Shown here: one piece after another, positions 1 through 11,645 of the stretch | Position numbering within the stretch: position 1 is the stretch's first letter | Layout: each line of letters starts with the position of its first letter | Source of the DNA: Forficula auricularia | Lineage: Eukaryota > Arthropoda > Insecta > Dermaptera > Forficulidae | Direction: 5' to 3' | Assembly (NCBI GenBank): GCA_024734495.1 | Contig: JALMQS010000187.1 | Coordinates: 7,275,499 to 7,339,498, forward strand | Length of the DNA: 64,000 nt | The notes under the pieces: generated by a model | The model's input: the letters and a program-made list of their open reading frames with translations, nothing else | What the model was told of the DNA's origin: nothing | The model's database searches: none | Position numbers and translations under genes: made by a program

Positions 1-2329
1 AGAGAGAGTGGCAATACGTAAAACCTTAGCGCGTTTCTGTCAGAATAAAATTCTATTTGATTGATTCCTAATATTTATCGTAACAGAAAAATAAACCTTT
101 TTGTCAACCTTTTTGAGATCAAAAAGAGAAGACTGCGATGTCCCACGGTGATCGGGTATAAATGGATGGTCGACGGGTGGATCCCTAAAGAGGAGAAAGA
201 GATATCCTAACACGATCTGGGAAGATATATCTGCGACCAAAATCAGGAAAAATATATAAAATAAGATTACATTAAAGTAAAATTAGACTTTATTTAGCAA
301 AAAAACAATATTATGTCCCAGCATTGGCATGTCGAAAGCGCCTGAATTGCCTAGAATTTGAAAATTAAGCAAACTGTAGAGTCTTGTAGATTATAGAGCA
401 GTTTTTTAGCGAAACTGACCAAAGTCGGAGTTAATAGTATTTCATTAGAATTGATTGAAGAGGAGGCCTAATGTGAGTTGGAAACAATCAAATAATTGCA
501 TCCTACTAGATTTGATTTCGGAGCCTTAGGCTGCTCTCCTAAGGAGAAAACCCGCAGTATGTTCAATTAGTATTATTTATCAATATTCTCAGCTTTTCAA
601 GCTCTATCTGTTGAGTTAAGCTAAACACAGTATCTGTTACGGTTACAGTGATATACATGCTTAATTAAACACAGTATTTGCACATTAGAGAAAGCTTACT
701 GTGAATTACAAATAATCAAATAATTGCATCCTACTATATTTGATTTTGGAGTTCTAGATGTTCGAGTTGCAAAGTATTGTGTATTTGCATTTTTAAAATG
801 GGGGACTTAGAATCGGATTAATACTTGGAAACGATAACTTGAAATTCCAGTGGAATTTATTTGTGAGAGTTAGTGGCGTTGCAAACTGTAATTTTCAGAT
901 TATGCAATTGTTATGTTTGTTTCTGTTTTATACTAGTTATTGTTACTTGAGGAATCTTATAAAACAGTAACAAAACATAACAGTGGCATAACCTGAAAAT
1001 TATAAAGCTACTTTGCTAGCTGAGATTGTAACTTGTCGTAGTGATTTTATCTCAAATGACTTAGTTATTGTGGACTAGAGATATGTACTAGCAGGTGCGA
1101 AAGCCAGTCGTGTTGCTTATAATTCTGTTAGCATTTTTAGGGGACCCTAAACAAATTTTTTATGTGTCATCTCTTTATCTCTTTTAGATTCACAAATGAT
1201 ATCTAGGGCAATGTCATTAGAGGTAATGCTGTTTTTCTTTTTTCATTCGAAATACATTGTAATTAATGGTGTATTTCTTATATAGTTTTATTTGAAACAT
1301 CTAATTAATGAAATTGTTAAATACTTTTTTAACTTACCTAATAAGGAATGATTACCTGCCTTTGTGAACTTGACTGAATAAAAAAAAATAAAAGTGTGAG
1401 GTATATTAATTAAGAAGATTTGGAGATGTGAATGCGCGTAAATAAATGTCCATAGGGGGACCGAAACTAATCATCGCTATTTTAAAAATAGAGAGACCGG
1501 TCAGCTTGTTTATTTTTTTTCCTTTATTTTAAACGTCGATCTATATATGGACTAATTCTCTTAATATATAAAATAAAAAAGGCCCTAATAAGGTGTCGTC
1601 CATTGTGAGATTGAACGCGGACTAATTCGGAGAGTTATCTAATGAATGAATATTATTCTTGAATAATAAACAAATGAAAAGAAATTGATTGGTTTATTAA
1701 AAGTATAATAAATAAATAAAGTAAATAAAGCAGAAAATGCGATGATGGTTCAAGGTGAAACATTAGTATAAATGAATAGATTAAGATTCTAAGTGAATCT
1801 ACATAAAGAAAAAAAATACATAATAAAAACTCGCATTTATTTCAAAATGCACTAAAATGTATAAAATAATTCCTTCAGTGCCCGTAAAATTTCATACTTA
1901 TATGACTAAAAATAAGAGCACATATTTTAATTAAATTTTTAGTTAAAATCGCTCGAGCTTTAATTTTTAGTCATGTTAGTAGAGCAATTTACATTTTTCC
2001 CTATTAATTACTGGAATTGATCATTTCAAATATTTAATGAAATCATTAACATATGTATATGTTTTTGAAAGGTCCCATATAAGGAATAAGTAAGTCTAAA
2101 TTCGACTACATGGTTTTATCCATAAAACAGACAGGTAGACAGACAGAGAAACGAAGTTGAGTAAAACCATTTAATTATTAGACTAGATTAAATTCCAAAA
2201 ATCAATATTTAAAATTATTTTTTTATCTTTAGATCGCACTTCGCGTGCAAAAAAGGCTAATAAATATATTCTAAATAATTATATTTAATATATAGCCTAA
2301 AGTCAAGTCGATGGCCACATCAGAAAGTG
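1..2329. other. Non-coding AT-rich stretch with small repeats
   Basis: No gene recognised; the open frames are short and featureless. Two structures are visible. A direct repeat of about 50 bp starts at 473 and again at 701 and shares the core AATCAAATAATTGCATCC. A small inverted repeat has arms at about 888-931 and 959-1003 with a spacer under 30 bp. Around 1748-1765 a short GGTGAAACAT-containing scrap resembles the outer part of the fold-back elements described further on. Confidence 0.6.
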
Positions 2330-3224
2330 TCAATTTATTTTCCTACGTTTCGAATATTTATAAATAAGTAAAAACAATATTCTCTGACAAATGTTCTTTA
2401 TATTATAGTCTTTAAACGTAGTGGTTTGAAAATAAAAAAAAGTACCAGAATACAAAAATACTGTTGAGAAATATTGATATACTAGTAGGTACATTATAAA
2501 CAGTAGTGCCCTGGGAATTTGAACCTCGGTAGTTTTAGGTCTAGACAATTTCTTTAAGATATAAATAAATCCTATAATCCGAGTCTTTGGTAATTCGAGT
2601 AAACTCAGCCCAAATTTTCTGGTGTATATATTATTATATTCTAGTGTATATAATGTTATTTTTGTGTGTCATCTGATTGGCCATCCGGCAGTGCACAAGG
2701 TGAATTCTAAGGTTTTACCCTTTGTCAACTTTTACAAAGACTTGACCAACCGACATACAAATGGCCCTAAGACTGGTAACGCTACGTAAATTGTTTTTTG
2801 AATTTTTTTAACAGCTAACGATTTAAACTAGAAATCTGAAATTCGGCAGAAAATATGCAGTCAATTAATGAATACAAACTTAAAGCGTCAAATAGGGAAA
2901 ATTGATTTTTTTGTCTCGTTCAAACGAATGAAATAAAATTTAAAATACACCATTATTTTAACTAAATGAACTACTAATTAGTATTTGATTGATATTGGTT
3001 AACAAAAAGTATTTTATTACAATAAAAATCGTTTTTAGTTTCTTGAATATCTGGAAAATGCTTAACCGATTTTGATCAAAATTCTATTCTATTCTAATCT
3101 TAAAATTTCGTAAAAATAATATTATATTCACTAGAGACCCCCGAAAATCCTGTTAATTTGGGCTGAGTTTACTCAAATTACCAAAATCCCGGATTATAAG
3201 ATGTATTTATATCTTAAAGAAATT

Positions 3225-3462
3225 AACTTTTAAGGAAAAAGGTGCTGGTTCAAGGTGAAACATTTTTTAATAATAAGAAATTCAGTAAAATTACGAGGTG
3301 GGTTTCACATAAAATAAAACAAAAATGAGTTTTTATCTCGATATATTTCGGGTTATCAGCCCATCTTCAAGAGTTAGAAAACTGAATATATCGAGATAAA
3401 AACTCATTTTTTTTTTTTGTTTTATTTTGTGTGAAACCCACCTCGTAATTTTTTCTTAATTT
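3225..3462. mobile_element. HHR fold-back element (family C) with 12-bp TSD
   Basis: A near-perfect inverted repeat of about 60 bp per arm (about 3287-3346 and 3385-3452) surrounds a short loop. The whole unit is flanked by CTTAAAGAAATT at 3213-3224 and 3463-3474, a 12-bp target-site duplication. The left end has a GGTGCTGG...GGTGAAACAT block shared with the related elements at 35.3, 42.5 and 49.3 kb. The left arm holds a decayed hammerhead motif on the minus strand. A duplication of this size fits target-primed retrotransposition rather than cut-and-paste. Confidence 0.7.
3340..3370 (-). ncRNA. Decayed hammerhead motif, family C
   Basis: On the minus strand the order is TTGAAGA, a GGGC...ACCC-type helix II, GAAAT and ATATC. 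The first core base is U instead of C (C3 to U), so the C3-G8 core contact is lost and cleavage is unlikely. Helix III would be the usual very short U/A pair, with cleavage triplet AUC. Confidence 0.4.
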
Positions 3463-3700
3463 CTTAAAGAAATTGTCTAGAGACCTAAAACTACCAAGAT
3501 TCAAATTTCCAGGGCTCTATACTGTTTACAATGTACCTATATCTATATTTTTTAACAGAATTTTTGTATTCTGGTACCTTTTTTTATTTTCATACCACTT
3601 TACTAAAAGACTATAAAAAGCATTTGTCCAATTTTAGAGAATATTGCTTTTAAATTGAAAGTTTATTTTGCCGAGAGTAGCAGAATTTTTATAAATTGAA

Positions 3701-3865
3701 GGAGACAATAAAAGAGTGTGTCTTCTGCTGGAAAAATAAATTTTTAATTCCTATGAATCAATTGTAATAGACTGATGAAGTGGGCAGGCCCCTTCAAGAA
3801 TATAGTCGAATTATAAATAAATTAAAAATTTATTTTTCCAGAATAAGACACTCTTTATTGCCTCC
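3701..3865. mobile_element. HHR fold-back element, family B
   Basis: The left arm (GGAGACAATAAAAGAG onward) and the right arm ending in TTATTGCCTCC are inverted copies of each other around a central hammerhead-like region. The same unit recurs at 49.09-49.57 and 60.13-60.36 kb, with one arm at about 47.75 kb. The sequence next to it, with GAGAGTAGCAGA, also accompanies the other copies. No protein is encoded. Confidence 0.6.
3772..3806 (+). ncRNA. Decayed hammerhead motif, family B
   Basis: CTGATGA is followed by a GC-rich helix II and TATAGTC, as in the intact family B copies. The GAAAC box reads AAGAA, which removes G12 and A13 of the core. Probably inactive. Confidence 0.4.
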
Positions 3866-4173
3866 TTCAATATTGTTTTTACTTATTTATACGAAATAAG
3901 TAAATATTCGAAACGTGGAAAAAAATCATTTTCAAGAATGATATTTTCCTGTCTTTGTGGATCTAGACAACTCGTGAACGCGAAGTTATTGAAAGAAAGT
4001 TAATCTAGTGCCAAAATGTGTTTGTTTTTTTTAATAAAGATACAACTAGAATTTTGAACTTACGAGTTTATTTTAATATTCTTAGAGTTCGTGGCTGTGA
4101 TGAAGGTACTAGATGAAGGAGGAGGTATCAGCCAAAGATGGAATCACTGGGTTCAATAAAACACCTTTAATAA

Positions 4174-4209
4174 GACGTTTCGGCCTGAATTTTATTTGGC
4201 CATCTTCAG
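4174..4209 (-). ncRNA. Hammerhead ribozyme, family A (left arm)
   Basis: On the minus strand: CUGAAGA, one unpaired U, helix II of 4 bp (GGCC/GGCC) with a 12-nt loop, then GAAAC directly followed by GUC. All core residues of the hammerhead consensus CUGANGA...GAAA...NUH are present. Helix III has no loop (GAAACGUC), so a monomer would fold poorly. Such short helix III forms in retroelements are thought to work as dimers. Helix I is weak. Confidence 0.65.
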
Positions 4210-4293
4210 TCAATTAGGAGTTATACACAAAATGCGGTACACATTGGTTCGATCACATATGTGTACCGCACTTTGTGTATAACTCCTAATTGG

Positions 4294-4329
4294 CTGAAGA
4301 TGGTCAAATATAATTCAGGCCGAAACGTC
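4294..4329 (+). ncRNA. Hammerhead ribozyme, family A (right arm)
   Basis: CUGAAGA, unpaired U, helix II GGUC/GGCC including one U-G pair, then GAAACGUC. This is the mirror copy of the motif at 4174-4209, so transcripts from either strand contain one sense and one antisense ribozyme. The core is complete and helix I is weak. Confidence 0.65.
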
Positions 4330-4585
4330 TTATTAAAGGTGTTTTATTGAACCCACTGATTCCATCTTTGGCTGATACCTCCTCCTTCATCTAGTATATA
4401 TTAATAGATTCCGCGACATTTCATCCCCCGACAAAACATTCCCCGAAAAAACATCCCCCGACAAAATATCCCCGGACAAAACATCGCCGGACAAAAAATC
4501 CCCCGACAAAATATCCCCGACAAAATATCTCATGACAAAATAACCCTTCCCCGCGTGAATCTTATGAGTAATGCAAATCGACTCC

Positions 4586-4730
4586 GGTTCGGTTAATATA
4601 TATTCAGTTCGGCTCGGTTGGATTCGTATAGCTTCTTTTCGGGCTGGTTTTAGACGGTTCGGTTGGCGTCAGCCCGAAAAGGAGCTATACGAACCCAACC
4701 GAGCCGAACTGAATATATATTAACCGAACC
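4586..4730. repeat. Palindrome with ~65-bp arms
   Basis: The left arm starts GGTTCGGTTAATATATATTC and the right arm ends with its reverse complement. The arms are nearly identical, and the centre contains TCGGGCTGGTTTTAGACGG. It would extrude as a long hairpin. It lies inside the TIR element at 4411-5333. Confidence 0.75.
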
Positions 4731-4753
4731 TCCGAAAGTTTAGTCGAGGCAGA

Positions 4754-5010
4754 GTGTGTTTCGGGGTCCCATTTTGTTTCTAATCAAACACACATTGAAA
4801 ACCGAACAGCCAATCGTCGGGCGGGGTGTGTTTCGGGCTCCCATTTTTTTCTAATCAAACACACATTGTAAACCGAACCAGGCAATCGTCGGGCGGGGTG
4901 TGTTTCGGGCTCCCATTTTTTCCTAATCAAAGACACATTGAAAACCGAACAGCAAATCGTCGGGCTTGGTGTGTTTCGGGCTCCCATTTTTTTCTAATCA
5001 ACACACAGTC
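4754..5010 (+). repeat. 72-bp tandem repeat, about 3.5 copies
   Basis: The landmark GTGTGTTTCGGG recurs at 4754, 4826, 4898 and 4969, giving periods of 72, 72 and 71 bp. Units share CTCCCATTTT, AATCAAACACACATTG and the CAATCGTCGGG block, with few substitutions. The period divides by three, so frames stay open on both strands across it, but there is no sign these are proteins. Confidence 0.85.
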
Positions 5011-5333
5011 CATGTTGACTTAAATTCAAAAATAGCGATTGATTCTTATTTAATAGTCGAGGAATAACAATTTTACATTAATCGCTATTTTTGGTTTTAA
5101 GTCGATTCCTCTATGTCTTCAGCAATGGTTACCAATAAAAACCGAAACGTCAAAAATCCAATATAGAATGGTTATTCCTCAAGTACTAAATGAGAATCAA
5201 GCGCTATTTTTGATTTTAACTCGATTCCTCTATGTCTTCAGCAAGGATATTTTGTCGGGGGATATTTTGTCGGGGGATGTTTTGTCGGGGATGTTTTGTC
5301 GGGGATATTTTGTCGGGGGATGAAATGTCGCGG

Positions 5334-6245
5334 TACCATTTTAATATTCTGCACCTCTTTGTCAATTATCAACTTTTTAGCTCAAACAGTTCCCTAACAA
5401 AAAATTACCAAATAAACCTAAGTGAACTTGGAAAAGGTTTACACTTTAGTTTTCACATATTTCTCCATTTCTAATTTCAAACCACTTTGTATACAATTTA
5501 AGAATAGCCCTTACTTCATTTTTAGTATTATTAATTTAATTTCCTAGTAAATTTTTCAAGTGTATGTATATTATTTGTAATAAATATTAAATTATTTCTT
5601 CTTTTTGATATATTTCTAAATAGAATGGCATGATGATTGTTCCTTTGAGTATGTGAATGCAAATGATGGCCCCTTGTAATGGAAAAACGACGACCATGTC
5701 TGTCTGGACATTCCATTGTCCTGGTCTCATCCCGAATGAGCTGTTGTCCTTCCCGTTGCGTGTCTGCATGCGAATGGCGTCATGCTCGCTCAAAACACTC
5801 CACGCTCTTGGCTCTTCTTAATTAAGCCCTTTTTGCTTGAATAGGTCTAGTCATTTAGCAAAAAACTCAAGTGTAAAAACTGCCATGGCATATTTCCGTT
5901 CATGACTGGCTGGTTACGTGTCACAGACGCTGATTTGGATACACGATATTTGACCATTATCGCGCTCACTGTCAAATTACATTAATTATATCTTGAACGT
6001 TAATTTTAGTATTAATGAAATTTTTTTATACTAGTTAAAAATTATTTGCCTGGTAATTCAAATTATAATTTAAATTATTCAATGTGACGAGGCAAGCAGG
6101 CTTCTCTAACCAGGGGAACCTAAATATTGAATTCATTTGAAATTTGTTTTTTGCTTATCGAGTTTAGAAATGTCTGAAACGTGGAGAAAAATCATTTTAG
6201 CAAAGAAATAAACTGACACGTTCTGATGTGGCCATCCACTTGACT
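5334..6245. other. No gene seen; slightly GC-richer segment
   Basis: No recognisable gene. About 5640-5830 is less AT-rich than its surroundings and open for up to 68 codons on the minus strand, but the predicted peptide resembles nothing I know and has no splice context. It could be a host exon fragment or chance. Confidence 0.3.
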
Positions 6246-6249
6246 TTAT

Positions 6250-6840
6250 CACTTCTGGTTGAGTTTGGTACAAGAGCCTAGATTTTTATTTTTTGACTCC
6301 CCACCCCCCAATTTTGGCGCCAGAACAAAAATATTTTCCTTATTTTAGGTTCTATATTTCATTTTTCTTGTTTTTTTAGTTTTAAAATATTTTAATTTTA
6401 AATTTTAACCACCCCTCCCCGCTTAATTTTGAGTCGATATTCATCAAAATCTAATCAGCTCTGAATCTTATGTACCAAAACTACGTGTGAAATTTTTTTA
6501 TATTCACCCTAGTTTTTGAGCTAGCTAGTAAACAAAATTTGGTAACGCATAGAATAACAGATTAACAGATATTTTGACAAAACAGTTATTATCTTTTATA
6601 TAATTTTCTCGATGTTCACTTATTGAAGCTTTTTTTGTAGAGAGAAATGTCATCCGTTCATCCGTTCATCAGTTTCATCCAATTTTTTTTTATCAAAATA
6701 GTTTCAGGCGTTTTTGAGATATTTAAAAAAAATCGATTAAAAAAAACACTTTTTTCATTCACGATTACAATACTTGACAATACCCTGTATGGTAAATTAA
6801 CATTGCCTGTTGGTGTGTATGTGTGTCTGAAATGAGAGAC
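6250..6840 (-). repeat. Interspersed repeat, copy 1 (inverted relative to 34.1 kb)
   Basis: This segment matches, in reverse orientation, about 34110-34690. Shared landmarks are TTGAGTTTGG, the GTGAAATTT...TTTTTGAGCTAG block, TATTTTGACAAAAC and the TTTCAG...TTTTTGAGATATTT block. Both copies are several hundred bp long and lack coding capacity. Probably a degenerate non-autonomous transposon. Confidence 0.55.
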
Positions 6841-6889
6841 CCACAATAAGTCAAGAACGAAAATTCATAGAAAGCTCGTTATAGTGTTT

Positions 6890-7110
6890 TAGAAGAAGGT
6901 GGAGGTATCAGCCAAGGTTGGATGCGCTGGGTTCAATAAAACAACCTGAATAAAACGTTTCGGCCTGAATTTATTTGGCCACCTTCAGTTAATTGGGCTA
7001 CAAAATTTACATATACCTAGATGTTAAAATTGATATATTTTATACTTATTATCATAATATTACAAGTTGACCAAGTTGGTTGTATAAACTTACAGTTATA
7101 CACAAAATGC
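6890..7110. mobile_element. Partial HHR fold-back element, family A
   Basis: The left part matches the left arm of the element at 4107-4396 (GAGGTATCAGCC, GGGTTCAATAAAAC, AACGTTTCGGCC). Central sequence TACACAAAATGCGGTACACA reappears near 7094 after about 100 bp of extra sequence. The right arm is missing. Confidence 0.55.
6954..6988 (-). ncRNA. Decayed hammerhead motif, family A
   Basis: CUGAAGG (A9 to G), U, helix II GGCC/GGCC, GAAAC and GUU. The A9 substitution should abolish or strongly reduce cleavage. Confidence 0.4.
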
Positions 7111-8767
7111 GGTACACAAATGTGATCGAACCAAGCCTTGTAAAAAATAAAAATTTTAGCTTCATGTAAATTTTATAAATAAATAAAGCTCGCTATGATG
7201 CCAAAATGTTTGAATTTCACAAACGAAGAATTTATTAGATTTTTATCTTTTCTACTTCAGAACTTGCTGTTATAAAATGCAGAAAATAAGAATAGAAAGT
7301 TTCATAATGGAGAGTTATCAAACTGTTCTAGCAGAACTGAAATATGGCACATTTTTTGCTTAATAAACTGCACCTCTCTGTCAAGTTTCATCTATCTAGC
7401 TTAGTTTAATGTAAACCCATAACTTTGGCGTATAGTCTGAAATCTTAAATATATTATGATTTAAAAAAGTTATGCATACTTTTACAGTGAAATTTTACAA
7501 AACCTTGAGCTCACTTTGATTAACACCTTAATCGTTTATTTTCAAACTTTTGATCTTGTTAATGAGGAACATGGTGTCGGGGCAAGGTGAAACATGATTT
7601 AATTCTATTGTTTCAGGCCTATAAACTGATCTGACATTTTATTAGAACATTTTCAGAACTAATAAAAAACACTGTCGAATTAGTTTATAGTCCAGAAGGT
7701 GATGTAATAAAAGATCGAAAGTTTGGACATTAACGATCTAGGTGTAATTTTGTGACCGAAAACTCAATATATTATTAACAATCTAAATATAATTCGAAAC
7801 TGATGTTTTATGTGTCACAAAATTTTCTTTCAAGATAAAATGTTATCTACAATCTTGCTGGTTTGAATAATGTTGTAAATGAGAGTGGGACTATATAATA
7901 ACAGTATATAGTAATTCTACGTTTGAACTCTTTTGAAGAATTCCTGGTTTTAAGAATTTCGTCAATTTATCAAAAATTAGAGCTATTAATTTTATTCGAG
8001 TATCTATATATTCATAACGCTATTTATCCCAAAATTATATTTATTTTGATCAAAATTCAAATAGAAAATCCAAAAATATAAAAATAAATAAATATAGAGT
8101 AATAACTTATTTTCATATTTATAAATGTGGAAAAATACAAGAACCAATTGCAAAGCAATAAAATCATCAAAACAAAAATTTCGCGTAGAGTCACTTAAAT
8201 TAGATATTTTAAACAACAGAATACACAACGTTATGAAAAATTAATTTTGAAGAAGTAGTTTCAAGTCCATGTGAAATCATTCTAAAAGACAAACTGGAAG
8301 TGCGATAAATCTTGAAACCAAAATTATTAAAAACCAATCACACATTCGCTTTAAAACCACAAAAAAATGATAATAACTTAAACCAGCTTAAAATAAGATG
8401 AAAAATTAAAGTATATAAGTAAAACATAAATAAACTAGAATAGTAATTTATTTAAAATTTGCCGACTTCATATCTCTCTTTTTAGAATTTTCAAGCGAAT
8501 GTGTTATTGAATTTTGAAAATTTTAGGTTCACTTTGGCTTGTTCGTGGTTCCTTCACTACTCAAAGGATTTTCATTGGATTTACAGTGTGTCTTTTGGAA
8601 TAATTTCACAAGTTATCAAAAAACGAGCACGGAATTCGAAGTGGAAATGTTGTGAATATGATGAGAATAACTCATTAAAAAAGGCTAATCAGGTGGTTTC
8701 ACCCGAACTTCTCTTTTAATAAACAGCTCGATATCGAAATATCAAATATGCACAATTAAATCATATT
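7111..8767. other. No gene seen
   Basis: AT-rich DNA with short, compositionally trivial frames. A GGTGAAACATGAT scrap at about 7583 resembles the outer segment of family C fold-back elements and may be a decayed copy. Confidence 0.5.
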
Positions 8768-8775
8768 ATTTGGAC

Positions 8776-8973
8776 CAGGGATCCCCAAATCTTTAAGAGA
8801 TAGGGCCACATGTGAACATTGAAAACCATGGGCGGGTTGGATGTAACATATACGGAAATTATATTAATAATACACTATTATATGGCATTAATATTTAATA
8901 TAGTGAATATTTGTGAATTAATTCTATCGGGCCAGATGAAAAAGTTTCAAGGGCCGTAGTTTGGTGACCCCTG
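8776..8973. mobile_element. hAT-type MITE, 198 bp
   Basis: It starts CAGGGATCCCCAAATC and ends TTTGGTGACCCCTG, imperfect inverted termini of the CAGGGG-type common in hAT elements. The flanks ATTTGGAC and ATTAAGAC are an 8-bp duplication with two mismatches. The interior, with GGGCCACATG and CGGGCCAGATG, is typical of this group. No coding capacity. Confidence 0.75.
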
Positions 8974-10689
8974 ATTAAGACTTTGATTCTAGTAGCATTC
9001 CATTTACAATTTGATTTTACATTAATTATTTGTGTATACAATTTACGGATAATATTGAGATTCGTTTCAAAAATATCATTTCATTTCATATATAATGCTA
9101 CACTATTTTCATGGTAGTGTAGGAAAACGTTAACATTGATTTTTTTAGTAGTTTATCTAATCGACATTTGGATAAAATGATGATGATGTGTTTTGAGAGT
9201 AGTACGCAGATCTCTCCAAGTGATTTGAGAAGAGTGCAATCAGTACATTCTATTACTCTGTAATTTACCATAAGTTGATAAATTCCGGTGATTAATATCG
9301 AACAGTAGCTAATGAATTTTTTTATCGTTGTCAGTAAATAACATTAGAGACCTTTCCTGCTACTTTAGAAATGAATTTCAAATGTAACATTTTTTTATCT
9401 TTCACAGTGAAGAAAAATGCATAATATAAATCGCACACCTTGATGTTTACATAATCCACACATAATATTTAAATGAGATTCTATATCTATTGTTATTATT
9501 TTGTTTTTCAACGAGTTATTTCCTTGTTCCATATATTTTAGCATTTCATTGGCATCAACAAAATTCGTCTCAATTCAATGGAGATAAATTTAAAATGATT
9601 TTCTATTCGACTAACGAACGCATCATTGATTCTTCTCATACTTTTATTTATTTATATAAACAAGGTGTATACGAAGGGTCGGTCGGAAACAAGACAAGTT
9701 GGCAGTCCCAGGCCACATTCCTCCAAGACACAATGCGGACAATGATGCAATCCTACAAAAAATATATATATATACCTATATATATTCCTCTGAATGAATC
9801 CGAATTTTATCTCCATGACGTAAATATATAAACCGAGCGAGTTAAAAAGGAATTCACGAAACGGACAGAACGAATATATCCAGATAATAGATTAATATTT
9901 AAATTTAGTTAAAATTTTGGCTCATTTCGAATTCTAAATGTATCCATGAAGTGAACAAGTCAAACACTGATTTAACACTGATAATTACGATATTATATTT
10001 TTTGTTGCTATTCCATTTATTATAATCGTGTAATTATAGATGAAAACTTGAATCATTTTAATAATTTATGAGGAGCATGCGTTAGTTCCATCAAACAACA
10101 TTCCATGACAGTATCTTAAAATCTTCATTTTCGAGTTCTTGTGATTTTATCTAAAATTTTAATTTAAATCTAATTTTTCATAGTATAACATGAAAAAGAG
10201 AGATTCTTATCTTCAATATTAATATCCTACATGAAAGAAATTTATGGAGAATTTGATAATCCAATGTTTCACCACCTAATTCCAAAACCGTTATGATTAA
10301 TGAACAAACATTAATTTAACCAAAGAATCCTTTAGAGGAAGAATGACATTCAATTGAAAACTCAATCAAGAAATGTCTTTTAAATTGAAATGGGGCATAA
10401 AAGTGTTAATCTTTCGGGTTTTCAAGTTCGGAAAATCCTATCAGCCCTATAAGAATTCCAATGGAATGCAAGCAACAGCTCATGGATCCATGGTAAACTA
10501 TGACTGTCTAACAGCATACGGAGGTTCAAAATATAATTTAAAGAACAAGCTAACCCATAGTATTGATTAGGAACTAGTGGTTTCAAGTTGATTAGGCCAT
10601 AGGATATCAACAAATATTCAGGGATGCGCAGTGCATATGTGCACGACGGCGCCAAAACCTTAAAGGTGTCGACAGGCGACCGACCATTA
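8974..10689. other. No recognised gene
   Basis: Mostly featureless AT-rich DNA. A 113-codon frame at 9490-9831 and a 65-codon frame at 10373-10570 exist, but neither has a recognisable domain, splice context or clear coding bias. About 9660-9740 is less AT-rich than its surroundings. Confidence 0.4.
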
Positions 10690-10814
10690 ACCATGAACTA
10701 TATTATACCGGTCAATTGAATAAATTTTAAAGAATTTTAAAAAAGTACTAAAGTAAGTGACCAAAAAAAGAACATACATCTTAAAGCCAACACCTTAAAA
10801 CATTTATGTATAAA

Positions 10815-11556
10815 AAATAATTTTTAAGAAAAAAATAAAAACCGACTTCAAAAAATTAAATTCAACAAATAAAATACACTAAAAGGTATAAAATAATTAT
10901 TATCTTATTTAGTTACAACTAAACGACGAAGTATTAACATGAAATTACTTTTTGAAGTCGGTACCAAACAAACTATACCTATAAGCGAGCGTACCCGCCA
11001 AACGTACCAAGTAAGATCCGTCGAGTGCGATTCATAAAAGGTATATGTTTGGCACCAACTTCAAAAAGTAATTTCATGTTAATATTTCGTCGTTTAGTTG
11101 TAACAAAATAAGATAATAATTATTTTATACTTTTTAGTGTATTTTATTTGTTGCATTTAATTTTTTGAAGTCGGTTTTTATTTTTTTCTTAAAAATTATT
11201 TTTATTTTTCTCTTTTTAGTGATGTTATTAATAGTGATCATATCATCAGAACTTGACCAAATTAATATGGCACCATCCCTAAGACACCCCCTTTCGGATA
11301 AAAAAAGAACCATCGAAATCGGTTCATAAACAAAGAGGTTAGGTCAAAACAAACCTAATAAAAAAGGTCTAATACCTATGAAAAAAAACGAAAAAAAAAT
11401 GGGACCAATCGGAAGCTAGACTGGACCCAATGCAAATTTTTTTTTCAAAATCGGTTGACAATTGGCGGAGATATGAGGTAACATAGGCACAAAAAAACAA
11501 AAAAAAAAAAAATTCAGTTGAATAGAGAACCTCCTCCTTTTTTGAAGTCGATTAAA
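10815..11556. repeat. Fold-back repeat F, copy 1
   Basis: The first half is a palindrome with arms of about 145 bp (10818-10964 and 11058-11201) built around GACTTCAAAAAATTAAA and TTTTTGAAGTCGGT. The second half is a unique tail with AACCATCGAAATCGGTTC and ends TTTTTTGAAGTC. A second copy at about 56836-57567 is nearly identical over its whole length. This copy lies within the left terminus of the MITE at 10751-13325, so it inserted after the MITE. Confidence 0.8.
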
Positions 11557-11645
11557 AATAAGGGCAAATAGGCCCCAAATTCTGACTGCTGCAATTTCAC
11601 CGCCTTCTGAACAGTTTTGCAAAGAGTGGCCAACATAACATTAAG

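Larger units (their letters stand above)
2335..3655. repeat. Large inverted repeat, right arm split by a fold-back insertion
   Basis: The left arm (about 2335-2625) matches, in inverted orientation, two blocks on the right: about 3157-3224 and 3475-3655. Shared landmarks are the GGGCTGAGTTTACTC-type block and the CTGGTACC/GGTACCAG-type block. The right arm is interrupted by the fold-back element at 3225-3462, and its two parts join again once one 12-bp duplication is removed. The arms are diverged and lack coding capacity, so this is an old fold-back or transposon terminus of unknown class. Confidence 0.6.
4107..4396. mobile_element. HHR fold-back element, family A, two ribozyme arms
   Basis: A palindromic unit of about 290 bp starts ACTAGATGAAGGAGGAGG and ends with its reverse complement. 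The arms meet near 4246 in a GTGTACCGCA/TGCGGTACAC centre. Each arm carries an intact hammerhead core, one on each strand, pointing outward. A single-arm relic of the same family lies at about 6.9-7.1 kb. No target duplication is obvious. Confidence 0.7.
4411..5333. mobile_element. TIR element with subterminal CCCCGACAAAA tandem repeats
   Basis: The termini CCGCGACATTTCATCCCCCG and its exact reverse complement bound 923 bp. Just inside each end are several short tandem copies of a CCCCGACAAAATAT-type motif (about 4430-4540 and 5246-5320), inverted between the ends. The interior holds a palindrome (4586-4730), a 72-bp tandem array (4754-5010) and a direct repeat (about 5078-5126 and 5193-5245). 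There is no transposase frame and no clear target duplication, so the class is not assigned. Confidence 0.6.

Noticed and set aside
4784..5023. Frames of 65-67 codons on both strands with internal repeats
   Set aside because: They translate the 72-bp tandem repeat; a period divisible by three keeps frames open. No other coding evidence.
5100..5160. CCGAAACGTC near 5145, resembling the 3' half of a family A hammerhead
   Set aside because: GGTT/AACC could form helix II, but the expected CUGANGA box reads CAGCAAT, with several core losses. Not annotated.
9490..9831. 113-codon frame
   Set aside because: No recognisable domain, no clear splice sites, partly AT-microsatellite at the end (ATATATATATACC). 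Kept only as a remark.
11586..11645. Open codons immediately upstream of the PLE reverse transcriptase
   Set aside because: They lie outside the 11-bp duplication and belong to the MITE centre, so the in-frame extension is accidental.
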